Shown piece by piece: positions 55,359 through 64,000 of a DNA stretch of 64,000 nt. The DNA is from Bin80 sp965220935 (lineage in GTDB: Bacteria > Bacteroidota > Rhodothermia > Rhodothermales > Bin80): contig OZ244857.1 of NCBI GenBank assembly GCA_965220935.1, forward strand, positions 2,604,001 through 2,668,000. Direction: 5' to 3'. Positions within the stretch are counted from its first letter, which is position 1. Every line of letters starts with the position of its first letter. Position numbers and translations under genes: made by a program. The notes beneath the pieces are model-generated. The model saw only the letters and a list, made by a program, of their open reading frames with translations. It ran no database searches and was not told where the DNA came from.

Positions 55359-55617
55359 GTGCCTGTCCGAAAAATATCGTAGGGATCATGAAACGTCTAT
55401 TCTGTATGGGTTTACGAGCTTAAAGATAAGTTTTTTGGCGCGAAGATTTTTGAAGATTGTCACCACACCGGGATGATACTGTTGAAAATTATTGTTTTCA
55501 GCACATTAACGCAATAAAGCCGCAAAATCTTCAAGCTCATAATTGAATAAATTCAAAGCGTAAAATAGATACAGAATAGGCGATTCAGAACTGTTAAGGT
55601 GTTTTTCGGACGGATAC
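55359..55617. mobile_element. MITE, 259 bases
   Basis: The ends are GTGCCTGTCCGAAAA (left) and GTATCCGTCCGAAAA (right, read inward), flanked by TAAATA (55353-55358, 55618-55623). Internal blocks are shared with the MITE at 33061 (GCCGCAAAATCTTC; ACAGAATAGGCGATTCAG near the right end), though most of the sequence differs. A longer internal inverted repeat, TCTATTCTGTATGG near the left and GATACAGAATAGG near the right, supports a hairpin-forming element. No ORF. Confidence 0.82.
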
Positions 55618-55811
55618 TAAATAAGAAGTGGGCTTAGGAGAGATGCATATTTCGCTATAATCTTCAAACATACATGGGAAACCACAGATAAAACAAGTAA
55701 GGCGATCGTGTCTACCAGATAAAGCCGTAAATTATCCTCCGAATATTGGATCAAAACATCTACTTCAAGAGTTTGGCCATCACTAATCAGTGCCCTACTC
55801 TTTCTATTCAC
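55617..55811 (-). CDS. Possible small membrane protein truncated by a MITE
   Basis: A 64-codon ORF from a GTG at 55811. It has a polar N-terminus (MNRKSRALISDGQTLEVDV) and one hydrophobic segment (LYLVDTIALLVLSVVSHVCL). Its stop TAG is at the junction with the MITE, so any original C-terminus was lost. Start and reality are both uncertain. Confidence 0.3.
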   Translation of the reverse strand: MNRKSRALISDGQTLEVDVLIQYSEDNLRLYLVDTIALLVLSVVSHVCLKIIAKYASLLSPLLI

Positions 55812-55857
55812 ATAATGACCATAAAGTTAAATGATGTGTGCCGCAGTAATCATGAGT

Positions 55858-57654
55858 TTACTTGACTACAGGGATATCAATTATTTGCTCCTGCTGTCGA
55901 TACTGCAATTCATACAGAGTATGATACAGGCCCCCAGCTGAGACTAATTCGTCATGGGTTCCTTGCTCATGCAGGACTCCCTTATGAAGAACCAGAATTG
56001 TATCAGCATGCCGAATGGTTGAAAGTCTGTGTGCAACAACCAAGGATGTTCTTCCCTGCAATACTCTCTCTAATGCATGTTGAATCATGTGCTCAGTCTC
56101 TGTATCAATACTTGATGTCGCTTCATCTAAAACCAAAATGTCAGGATCATAGGCTAAAACACGAATGAACGAAAGGAGCTGTCGCTGGCCTTGAGAAAGC
56201 GAGACACCTCGCTCACGAACATCATGATGATACTGCCCAGGTAACTGCTCAATAAATTGATCCGCGCCAATGGCCTTTGCCGCATCTTTCACCTGCTCAA
56301 TGGTGATATCGGAGTTATCCAGAGCAATATTTCGAAACACAGACCCTGAAAATAAGAAAACATCTTGCAATACCAGCCCTATCCTCCAGCGCAAGTACTT
56401 GATCTTGATTGAACGGATATCCTGCCCATCAATAAGGATGCGCCCCTTCTGAATATCATAAAATCGCATCAAAAGACTGATGATTGTGGTTTTCCCACTC
56501 CCTGTAGATCCAACAATTGCAGCGTTCTGTCCTCTACTGATTGTGAACGACACTCCACGCAACACCCAATCTGGTGTTTCGTCATCAAGATCCTTATAGG
56601 CAAACCAGACATCTTCAAATATAATCTCTCCATGAAATCGCTCGGGAGGCAATCGTTGACCTGACTCAGGTAATGATTGATCGTTATCTAATACATCAAA
56701 AATACGCTCCGCACCCGCCATAGCGCTTTGGAGCGTATTAAACTGCTCAGACAGATTACGAATCGGTTCAAAGAACTGACGACAATATTGGATAAATGCA
56801 ATGAGTACACCAACGGTCAGGGCTCCACCGATAGCACTGACTCCGCCTGTCCACAAAATAAATCCGATCGCTACCGAGGCAATTATATCTACGGCAGGCC
56901 AGAAAAGAGAGTGATAAAAAACCGTTTTGAGCTGTGCAATCTGATGATCATCATTGATTTTCTTGAATCGTTTCATTTCCACTTTCTCACGGCCAAAGAG
57001 TTGTACAATCAACATTCCCGTGACATGTTCTTGCATGAACGAATTCAAGCGCGCAACCTGTTTGCGTGTCTCACGATACTGGCCTCTAACATTGCGCTTG
57101 AACCACATAGTCACCATGACCATAAATGGCATGACACACAACGTGACAATTGCAAGGACCCAGTTCAAACTGAACATAAAAGCTGCGATAAACACAAGCT
57201 TGAACATGTCCCCAAGGATCACTACAACCCCTGCAGACAATACATCCGCTAAGGCTTCAACATCAGAGGTCGTACGCGTGATAAGCCTCCCGATTGGAGT
57301 ACGATCAAAAAATGAGAGGGACTGCTTTTGTACATGATTAAAGACGCGCACCCGAACATCGTAGATCGCCTGTTGCCCGATCCACTGAGTAAAATAGGCA
57401 TTTGCATAGCCAAGGATGCCTTCCAGTGCAATTGCGCCTAGTAACGCACAAATCAATATGTACAACCCATCTAATTGGCTTGGCACGATATGGCGGTCTA
57501 TTGAAATGCCTATCAACCAAGGGCGAAGTGGCCCTAAAAATGAAACAATCAGTACCAGACAAAACGCTAGGAAGACCCAGTGTTTGTAAGGCATAAGGTA
57601 TCCAATGATTCGCCTCAATAGTTTTCGATCTAACCCCTTTTGTGTACTCATCAT
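55858..57654 (-). CDS. ABC exporter half-transporter (canonical nucleotide site)
   Basis: 598 residues: six TM helices in the first 330, then an ATPase domain with Walker A (VGSTGSGKTTIISLL), signature (VSLSQGQRQLLSFIRVLA), Walker B (ILVLDEATSSIDTETEH) with the catalytic Glu, and the H-loop (VAHRLSTI). It is the MsbA/LmrCD type that exports lipids or drugs. A second half-transporter is encoded at 58570-60372 with only rnz between them, so they may form a heterodimer. The start overlaps the rnz stop. Confidence 0.92.
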   Translation of the reverse strand: MMSTQKGLDRKLLRRIIGYLMPYKHWVFLAFCLVLIVSFLGPLRPWLIGISIDRHIVPSQLDGLYILICALLGAIALEGILGYANAYFTQWIGQQAIYDVRVRVFNHVQKQSLSFFDRTPIGRLITRTTSDVEALADVLSAGVVVILGDMFKLVFIAAFMFSLNWVLAIVTLCVMPFMVMVTMWFKRNVRGQYRETRKQVARLNSFMQEHVTGMLIVQLFGREKVEMKRFKKINDDHQIAQLKTVFYHSLFWPAVDIIASVAIGFILWTGGVSAIGGALTVGVLIAFIQYCRQFFEPIRNLSEQFNTLQSAMAGAERIFDVLDNDQSLPESGQRLPPERFHGEIIFEDVWFAYKDLDDETPDWVLRGVSFTISRGQNAAIVGSTGSGKTTIISLLMRFYDIQKGRILIDGQDIRSIKIKYLRWRIGLVLQDVFLFSGSVFRNIALDNSDITIEQVKDAAKAIGADQFIEQLPGQYHHDVRERGVSLSQGQRQLLSFIRVLAYDPDILVLDEATSSIDTETEHMIQHALERVLQGRTSLVVAHRLSTIRHADTILVLHKGVLHEQGTHDELVSAGGLYHTLYELQYRQQEQIIDIPVVK

Positions 57655-58565
57655 AAAGAATCAGACTTAATGGGGTATGCTCGGAATTCTTGGGCAAGTT
57701 CCGAATTGGAAAATACAGATCTGGCCTCATTCTCAATAAGTTTCACATCTTTATACCTTGCGCTTAGATGAGTTAACAGAAGTTTTTTCGCACCAGCAGT
57801 CTTTGCCACCTGTGCTGCTTCAGTCGCCGTGGAATGACAGGTGAGTGAGGCACGCTCTGCTTCTGTATGGCTGAATGTCGCTTCATGGATCATTAAATCT
57901 GCATTCTCTGCCAAGGTTATCCCGCCCTGACATGGACGCGTATCGGAAACGTAAGCAAAGATCACCGTAGAATCCTTTCTCACCTGATCGGGAGAAATCA
58001 TCTTTTCATCTGATAGTTGCACGGTCTGCCCTGCAGACAACCTCTTAAATTGATCGGATTCTGTCACACCAAGGCGCATGGCAAGTTTCCCATCAATCTG
58101 ACGAGAGTGCTTCTCTACGCGAAACCCAACACAAAATTCACCATGATCAAGGCAGTATGCACTGACATGAAGCCCCTGGTGTTGATACACTTCTCCAGAC
58201 ACAAAATCCTCGGCTAAATTGATGAATTGTATCGGAAAGGTCAGATCACTGGATTGAAATCCCCCTATGGAATGAATGGTTTTTGAGAGTCCCTGCGGTG
58301 CAACAATGATGAGTGGACGCTTGCGGCGTTCTAAGGCCATGGAGATCAGCAGTCCAAATAAACCGAAATAATGATCACCATGCAAATGGGAAATCAATAT
58401 CATGCGAATGCGAGTAGGTTGAATCCCAGCGGTCTGAAGCCTAAATTGCGTTCCATCTCCACAATCAAAAAGAAAGACATCTCGATTGATTCGGAGTGCA
58501 TATGCAGATAGCCCACGATCCTTAACAATGGATGCAGAGCAGGTCCCTAATGGAATTAATTCCAT
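57651..58565 (-). CDS. rnz: Ribonuclease Z (tRNA 3' processing endonuclease)
   Basis: 304 residues, the length of short-form RNase Z. The metallo-beta-lactamase motif SHLHGDHYFGLFGLL is at about residues 59-73; further ligands are in LDHGEFCVGFRVEKH, YVSDTRPCQG and TFSHTEAERASLTCHSTATE, then LLTHLSARY. It removes the 3' trailer from tRNA precursors in the cytoplasm. It sits between two ABC exporter genes, overlapping one by a few bases and 4 bases from the other, so it is co-transcribed with them. Confidence 0.93.
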   Translation of the reverse strand: MELIPLGTCSASIVKDRGLSAYALRINRDVFLFDCGDGTQFRLQTAGIQPTRIRMILISHLHGDHYFGLFGLLISMALERRKRPLIIVAPQGLSKTIHSIGGFQSSDLTFPIQFINLAEDFVSGEVYQHQGLHVSAYCLDHGEFCVGFRVEKHSRQIDGKLAMRLGVTESDQFKRLSAGQTVQLSDEKMISPDQVRKDSTVIFAYVSDTRPCQGGITLAENADLMIHEATFSHTEAERASLTCHSTATEAAQVAKTAGAKKLLLTHLSARYKDVKLIENEARSVFSNSELAQEFRAYPIKSDSL

Positions 58566-58569
58566 GACT

Positions 58570-60372
58570 CTATGAAAAGGCTTCTAGTCGTTCTTTGAGT
58601 AATTGGCGTTGATACATCTGAGCATAGAGTCCATTGAGGTTCATTAGAGACAGATGTGTCCCTTGCTCAACGATTTGCCCTTGGTCAAGCACAATGATCT
58701 GGTCTGCCCCTTTGATACTTGAAATTCGGTGGCTGATTAAAATCATGGTATGATGGCCTTGCCGTTTTCGTAAGTGCCCAAGAATTCTATTCTCTGTTTT
58801 TGTATCTACACTACTTAGCGCATCATCCAAGATCAGTATCCGCGGCTCTCTAATGAGCGCACGCGCAATTGTTGTGCGTTGCGCCTGCCCTCCAGAAAGC
58901 GAAATTCCACGCTCTCCCACTTGGCTATTGAGGCCGTTAGGGAATTCCAAGACCGTTTCAAGTAACTCTGCTTCAAATGCAGATTGATGGATGTCTTCTT
59001 CAGACGCGCCCACTGTGCCAAAAGCGATATTGTTTCCAATGGAATCACTGAACAAAAATACATCTTGGGGGACATATCCAATTGCATCTCTAAGCACGGC
59101 AAGTGGGACGGTTTTTATGTCTTTATCATCAATCAGAATTTGACCTTCTGTGGGCTGGTATAAACGACTGAGCAAATCAATCAGTGTCGTTTTCCCAGAT
59201 CCAGTTCTGCCGACAATGGCGAGACTTTTTCCTGCGGGCAAGGTAAATGTGATATCCTGAAGTGCAAGTGGCAAATCCTCCTCATACCGAAACGAAACAT
59301 TCTCAAACCTTACATGCCCATCCATCTTGGTGACAGAATGATCTGAACGATCATTATCAGAAATATCAGGGGAATGATTCATGATTTCATAGATCCTTTC
59401 GGCGGATGCGCTGGCCCGTTGCATCATTGAAATCACCAGACCAAATGCGGCAACTGGCCAAGTCATCAGTGTCACATAAATGATATACTCTGCAATATTG
59501 CCAATGGTAATGAGCCCCTCTGCGACCAAGCGCCCTCCTACCCAAACAACCATCACTTCGGATAAGCCAACGACAATAAGAAAGACGGGCCTCCATGCAG
59601 CTTCCACGCGCGCTAGTCCGAGCATCCGTAACTTATAGATATGGCTTTCTTTTTCGAATGAGCGGGTTTCGGTTTCTTCTCTTGCATAGGCCTTAACTAA
59701 TCGAATTCCAGCGAGGGTTTCCTGCACCCTGCTGGTCAGTTGTGCATATTGGCGCTGCAGAGCTTCGCTTCGCTTATGCACTAGCTGTGCGACAATAAAG
59801 ATCGCAGCACCAAGCAGGGATAGAGGCATGAGTGCGTAGAGAGTCAATGTAGGTGAGATGATGAGCATCGCAGTAATGGACGCGATAACGATCACCAACG
59901 CTCGTGTGGAATACATCACAGCAGGCCCGATATAGCGGCGTATCTGTTCTATATCGCTCGTAGCACGGGTGATCACATCCCCGGTTTTGATATGATTATA
60001 GAAGCGGGTGGAGAGTTTTTGAAGATGCTCATATAGCGTATTGCGCAAGTCAAACTCTATATGACGTGAAGCGACCACAATGGTCTGCCGCATCAAAAAC
60101 GTAAATAACCCACTTGCCAAACTAAGGCCAATAATGATGAACGCGAAGATCAATAGCGTCCAGAAAACATCCCAATACAAGGAATGTTGAAGCGTTGTAT
60201 TTTCGAATTGTCGGTAGAGTCTTTCAAATCGCGGGATGCTGTCAATCGCTTGGCGAACAACTACAGGCACTGCAATTGCAAAAATTGCAGAGATGATGGT
60301 AAATAACAACCCCGGTACGTATAACCGCCAATAACTTACAAAATAGTGGTTTAACCGAGTAAGTGACTGCAT
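58570..60372 (-). CDS. ABC exporter half-transporter (Asp in place of catalytic Glu)
   Basis: 600 residues: N-terminal TM domain to about residue 320, Walker A (VGRTGSGKTTLIDLL), Q-loop (IGYVPQDVFLFSDSI), signature (ISLSGGQAQRTTIARALI), Walker B (ILILDDALSSVDTKTE), H-loop (ISHRISSI). The residue after the Walker B Asp is Asp, not Glu, as in the degenerate partner of heterodimeric exporters (LmrC/YheI-type pairs). With the neighbour at 55858 it probably forms an asymmetric exporter. It is the first gene of this minus-strand operon, divergent from arginase. Confidence 0.92.
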   Translation of the reverse strand: MQSLTRLNHYFVSYWRLYVPGLLFTIISAIFAIAVPVVVRQAIDSIPRFERLYRQFENTTLQHSLYWDVFWTLLIFAFIIIGLSLASGLFTFLMRQTIVVASRHIEFDLRNTLYEHLQKLSTRFYNHIKTGDVITRATSDIEQIRRYIGPAVMYSTRALVIVIASITAMLIISPTLTLYALMPLSLLGAAIFIVAQLVHKRSEALQRQYAQLTSRVQETLAGIRLVKAYAREETETRSFEKESHIYKLRMLGLARVEAAWRPVFLIVVGLSEVMVVWVGGRLVAEGLITIGNIAEYIIYVTLMTWPVAAFGLVISMMQRASASAERIYEIMNHSPDISDNDRSDHSVTKMDGHVRFENVSFRYEEDLPLALQDITFTLPAGKSLAIVGRTGSGKTTLIDLLSRLYQPTEGQILIDDKDIKTVPLAVLRDAIGYVPQDVFLFSDSIGNNIAFGTVGASEEDIHQSAFEAELLETVLEFPNGLNSQVGERGISLSGGQAQRTTIARALIREPRILILDDALSSVDTKTENRILGHLRKRQGHHTMILISHRISSIKGADQIIVLDQGQIVEQGTHLSLMNLNGLYAQMYQRQLLKERLEAFS

Positions 60373-60457
60373 TCAGTACGTTAATTATGGAATCGCTTAC
60401 GAGTTCAGATAACTTCGGATCCACAAATCTACAAATTTTTCACTGGTTGATCATAGG

Positions 60458-61351
60458 ATGAATCAGAAACTACATGACATTCGCTTGATTGGGGTTGCGA
60501 TGGACCTTGGACAAAATCTACGGGGTGTAGATGTTGGGCCGAGCGCACTCCGATATGCAGGCGTTGCCGATCGTCTACGACATCTAGGATATACCGTACA
60601 GGATATGGGAAATATCCCTGTTGCTCTTCGGGACTCTATATCTGTTGATGTAGATTATGTCACTCCAATTCAAGAGACATGTACTCTGCTCTATGATGCC
60701 GTTCGTAGAACGCTTACCCATGGTGGGTTCCCCTTGATTATGGGCGGAGATCATTCCATCTCAATTGGTAGTATTGGGGGAGCGACTCACGATGCGCCAA
60801 AAGGGGTGCTATGGATTGATGCTCATGCAGACTGCAATACCCCAGAATCTTCGCCGAGTGGCAATATTCACGGGATGCCGCTAGCCGTTCTCCGCGGACT
60901 TGGACATCATCAATTAACCAATCTTGGGCGCTCAGGGCCTAAACTGAAATCAGAGGATATTGCGCTCATTGCGTTACGAGATCTTGACATGGACGAACGC
61001 CATGCCTTGAATGCATCCAAGATGGGAATCTATACGATGCGAGATATTGATGAGCGAGGGATTGCAGAAGTGACCAAATCCGCACTCAACCAACTTCAAC
61101 ATCACAGCAGTCTACATGTCAGCTTTGATGTAGATTGTATTGATCCTCATTTTGCGCCTGGAGTTGGTACACCTGTTGAAGGCGGACTCCAGCCCCGCGA
61201 GGCGCATCTAATTATGGAATTGATTGCCGAAGACGGCAGACTATCATCGGCTGAAATCGTAGAGATCAATCCAATCATAGATACGCGGAATCAAACATCA
61301 CAACTGGCGGTGGGGCTTCTGGAATCATTGATGGGAAAAACAATCCTCTAA
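60458..61351 (+). CDS. rocF: Arginase
   Basis: 297 residues. The Mn-binding motifs are complete: GGDHSISIGSI (about residue 98), WIDAHADCNTP (about 125) with GNIHGMPLA, and SFDVDCIDPHFAPGVGTPV (about 225), with EIVEINPIID near the end. The GNIHGMPLA and SFDVD(CI)DP forms favour arginase over agmatinase. It hydrolyses arginine to ornithine and urea with two Mn2+. The 85-base gap to the divergent exporter gene holds its promoter. Its 3' end overlaps the convergent mntR remnant by 4 bases. Confidence 0.9.
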   Translation: MNQKLHDIRLIGVAMDLGQNLRGVDVGPSALRYAGVADRLRHLGYTVQDMGNIPVALRDSISVDVDYVTPIQETCTLLYDAVRRTLTHGGFPLIMGGDHSISIGSIGGATHDAPKGVLWIDAHADCNTPESSPSGNIHGMPLAVLRGLGHHQLTNLGRSGPKLKSEDIALIALRDLDMDERHALNASKMGIYTMRDIDERGIAEVTKSALNQLQHHSSLHVSFDVDCIDPHFAPGVGTPVEGGLQPREAHLIMELIAEDGRLSSAEIVEINPIIDTRNQTSQLAVGLLESLMGKTIL

Positions 61352-61995
61352 ATCACCACATAAATGCGGTCAGCGATTGCATTGTCAATGCATTGATTTT
61401 GACTCCGAAGTCTTACGGTCATCTTCATCTGGCTTTGATTGATGATTTGAATCTCGCATCCAGGCATTAAGCCCTTTTTTTTAATCAAGTGAAGGGTTTC
61501 TGAATTACTATCGCAAAGATGATGTATAGCGAGCATTTGATTTTTTGGTGCTTTTGTGAGAACTGTGGTTGCCTCACGGGTGATTCTTAAATCTCGTGTT
61601 TGGATTGGGTGTCCATGTGGATCATGGGTTGGATAGCCCGATAATGCATCTATGCGCTCCTCAAATTCTTCCGAAATATGATGTTCCAGATGCTCGGCCT
61701 CATGGTGCATCATTTCCCCTGAGTACCCCATGATTTCTCTGAGATAGGTTTCCAGAAGCCGATGATAGCGAATAATTTCAAGCGCAATTTTTTTCACCTG
61801 GCTTGGTAAGTCTGACCCCTTTATAGGATTGATGAACGACCAGATTCATACGGTCAAGACGCTTAATCATGCCCGTGACAGATGCCGCCGACACATTCAT
61901 TATGCGGGCAATATTATTGGTGGTTACCAGCGATTTCTCCTCCTCATAGTGAAAATTGCTTTCAGATAATCTTGAATAGATGAGCTCAGAATCAT
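61348..61995 (-). pseudogene. mntR: Mn/Fe-dependent repressor MntR (DtxR family), two frameshifts
   Basis: Three frames together give one DtxR-type protein of about 215 residues. From the ATG at 61995: SSSIQDYLKAIF; then, shifted, HYEEEKSLVTTNNIARIMNV, then SAASVTGMIKRLDRMNLVVH and KGVRLTKPGEK (the winged helix); then, shifted again, IALEIIRYHRLLETYLREIM with MMHHEAEHLEHHI (metal and dimerisation part) and a C-terminal FeoA-like tail. The first break is one base missing in a T run (about 61950), the second one base extra in an A run (about 61795). MntR normally represses Mn uptake genes such as those at 44073-47031. Both breaks are in homopolymers, so a sequencing artefact is possible. Confidence 0.85.
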
Positions 61996-62384
61996 CAAGT
62001 GGATCCTCAATCAGTAATTAACTTACGAGTTCTACAGTCTTGTCCGAAATCGGCATTAGCCTGAATCGTCCGGCATTTTACGCTATAAAAATAATGTGCG
62101 TTTCACGATCTCATATGCGGATTTTGTTTTCATCACGCAGAATTTCGTTGCGTAAATGATCAATGTTTCGTCAAGGATCCATCCAAAGATATGTGGTTAT
62201 TCATCAACATAATTAATTATAAATGGATCTATCTTCAATTGAATTAGTGGTTCTACCACGATTTTTGTGGGTACAGGCTTAATCCTCCACAGCAGAAAAG
62301 GTATAAGAGCCTCTTGCAAAACCTAAAATGCGAATTTCAATCAGTGAGTTAGGAGCGGAATAAGAGCATACACTTTTATATATA
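61996..62384. other. Intergenic region, no gene seen
   Basis: About 390 AT-rich bases between the mntR remnant and the IS4-like element. No ORF is recognisable. It must include the original mntR promoter. Confidence 0.4.
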
Positions 62385-64000
62385 GTGCCCGTCCATAAAT
62401 AGGAAAATATCTTTGAAGCTCCTATTCTATATGACATTTATCGCAGATCATTTCGCTTGAAGATTTACGAAGATGTGTGAATTCAAGGTAACAAACGACA
62501 GGGGTTATACTGAAAACTCCCATTTTTAGCAGCAATTCCCACTAAGTTTAAAACTTCCCACCATAGCGCACTTTGGGGCCTATTGTTAAACGTGAGTTTC
62601 GTAAACTATTTTGCTGAATTTTCGTCAGAAGAGCACATTTTGGACGTTATAACGACTCATCGATCAACTAGGCATTTATTTGAGGGCAATGGTTCTTCAT
62701 GCGAGGCTGGTTAATTATTCTGCGGCTCATTTGTGTATTCGTTATGATTGATTCCATCATTTCACTACATTCTATCATCAATGAAACGGACGTCACGCAA
62801 GTATTTTCACAAGAAACATTTGATTCACACCATCCGCAGCTGTTTTGAGCAGATTGAGGATACGAACGTGTCACGGGGATTTACACTGGTGGATTACCTG
62901 ATGTCGGGGTTTGCTGTTTTTTCTTTGAAGTGTGCTTGAATTTGATCAAAAGATTCGCAATGGTTCTCCTGCGATCATCGCCAACATGAAGCGTCTGTGA
63001 ACCATGTGCCCAGTGATTCGGGTATGCGCAAGCGTCTTGATGAAGTGGATCCGTTCAATTTGCGTGGGATGATCTTTGCTCAATTGCAACGGGGAAAGAT
63101 ACTGGAGGGTTTTCGGTATATTGAGAATCATGTACTGCTTGCCATAGACGGAACCGGCATGTTTTCATCCAAGTCGGTCCACTGCCAGCATTGCTGTGAA
63201 AAGCAGCATCGCAATGGAACGAAGACCTATTTTCATCACATGTTATGTGCTGCGTTGGTTCATCCGTTCAAAAAGATCGTAATTCCTCTGATGCCCGAGT
63301 CGATCATCAAGAGCGATGGCGCCACAAAAAATGACTCTGAGCGCAGTGCATGCAAGCGATTCTTGGAGTATTTTCGGCGAGAACACCCTCATTTGAAGAC
63401 GATTGTGGTCCAAGATGGACTCTTTTCCAATGCGCCCCATCTTCGGCTTTTAGGGTGTCTTAATTTAAGATATATCATTGGAGCGAAGCCTGGAGATCAT
63501 ACGTTCATGTTTAACTATATTGATCGCAGTGACCAGACCCAAGAGGTGGTGATGGAGGTTGAAGGAATTCAGTATCGTTTTCGCTATCACAACGACGCCA
63601 ACGCATCCAATCGGCGAGTCAATTTTTTAGAGGTATATGAAACCAGACCCGGGGCCAAGAAGCACTCTAAACCCAGAACAACGCGTTTTTCTTGGGTGAC
63701 CGATATTCCCCTTGATGAAAAGAACCTTCTGAAGATCATGCGAGCGGGCCGGTCACGGTGGAGAATTGAAAATGAAACCATCAATACCCTCAAGAATCAG
63801 GGCTACAATTTTGAGCATAATTATGGGCACGGTTACAAGCATTTGTCCACGGTCTTTGCCTGCCTGATGATGCTGGCCTTTTTGGTGGATCAGGTAGAAC
63901 AACTCTGTGATGTGTTGTTCCATGATGCCTTGGAGAGCATGGGGCGACTCAAGTATCTAAGAGAGCGCGTGCGAAACCTGTTTCGGGAGTTTGTTTTAGA
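62385..64000 (+). mobile_element. IS4-like insertion sequence (right end outside window)
   Basis: The left end is GTGCCCGTCCATAAATAGG, preceded by TATATA (62379-62384), the expected target duplication. The first 150 bases are almost identical to the left half of the MITE at 33061. A transposase gene with several frame breaks starts at about 62781 and runs past the window edge. The right end and second target copy cannot be seen. Confidence 0.85.
62781..64000 (+). pseudogene. IS4-like transposase, frameshifted N-terminus, open at window edge
   Basis: The first frame (62781-62939) reads HTIRSCFEQIEDTNVSRGFT then LVDYLMSGFAVFSLK and stops. A short second frame gives EFDQKIRNGSPAI. The third frame is open from about 62997 to the edge: VPSDSGMRKRLDEVDPFNLR, the first catalytic Asp in LLAIDGTGMFSSKSV, a CxxC in HCQHCC, the second Asp in IVVQDGLFSNAP, and the Glu of SRWRIENETINTLKNQG. 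These are the DDE signatures of the IS4 superfamily. At least two breaks in the first 220 bases of coding sequence make it non-functional unless frameshifting occurs. Confidence 0.8.

Noticed and set aside
1..64000. CRISPR arrays, tRNA and rRNA genes
   Set aside because: No regularly spaced direct repeats and no cloverleaf or rRNA-like sequence was noticed on reading both strands; short tRNAs could still have been missed by eye.

Overview
The window looks like chromosomal DNA from a Gram-negative, heterotrophic bacterium of the Bacteroidota/Rhodothermota side of the tree. The evidence is a TonB-dependent receptor with an N-terminal carboxypeptidase-like domain followed at once by a DUF4249 lipoprotein, plus lipoprotein signals, a TolC/adaptor/RND efflux operon, an Mpl ligase and a CcmF-type haem lyase. 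Base composition is moderate and genes sit in short, tightly overlapping operons (many ATGA overlaps). No rRNA, tRNA or CRISPR array was seen. The lineage is an inference from gene content only.

Layout. 1-318: right end of an IS1634-type element. 702-6237 (+): a secreted TPR protein and a nucleotide-sugar/glycan operon (WbpD-, WbpE- and WbpB-like enzymes, a TIGR02757 protein, and a polyprenyl-phosphate glycosyltransferase broken by an amber codon). 6400-10650: IS3 remnants and a lipoprotein gene split by an ISNCY-like element. 10792-14746 (+): outer-membrane protein, TonB receptor, DUF4249 lipoprotein. 15447-17072 (-): an OLD-like ATPase. 17217-17783: ISNCY-like fragment. 17912-24165 (-): an operon of UDP-glucose dehydrogenase, SLC13/RCK permease, fused ATP sulfurylase/APS kinase and WbpA-like UDP-GlcNAc dehydrogenase, divergent from manC (24304-25371). 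25700-33331: a mobile-element graveyard (ISAzo13 remnant containing a group II intron, IS630 remnant, ISNCY-like copy, MITE) surrounding a frameshifted SDH/ClpP-class protease gene. 33469-44060 (+): TolC, adaptor, a very long RND pump, Mpl and CcmF. 44073-47031 (-): Mn/Zn/Fe ABC transporter (two permeases and an ATPase). 47292-48923 (-): DNA methyltransferase fused to an Mrr-like nuclease domain. 49654-55245: an arsenosugar operon (arsM, AhpD-like, arsS) flanked by two inverted copies of a small coiled-coil ORF, with arsM split by a complete IS1634 element. 55858-60372 (-): two ABC exporter halves with RNase Z between them. 60458-61351 (+): arginase. 61348-61995 (-): frameshifted MntR. 62385-64000: an IS4-like element running off the end.

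How it fits together. Two regions supply surface-polysaccharide precursors (UDP-uronic acids, diamino-uronic acids, GDP-mannose and PAPS), which suggests an acidic, possibly sulfated, surface glycan. The rest is envelope transport, metal homeostasis and stress genes.

The strongest theme is gene decay by mobile DNA. I find at least six disrupted host genes or small ORFs, several with exact target duplications that let the ancestral reading frame be rebuilt. Two MITEs share termini and a 6-bp TA-rich target duplication with larger elements, and one is nested against an ISNCY copy at the same TATATA. Four of the single-base frameshifts could be sequencing errors in homopolymers; the IS insertions and the amber codon cannot be explained that way. 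I did not find a clearly new multi-gene system. The best candidates for unusual biology are the enlarged RND pump, the methyltransferase-nuclease fusion, the isolated OLD-like ATPase, and the inverted small-ORF pair bracketing the arsenosugar genes.
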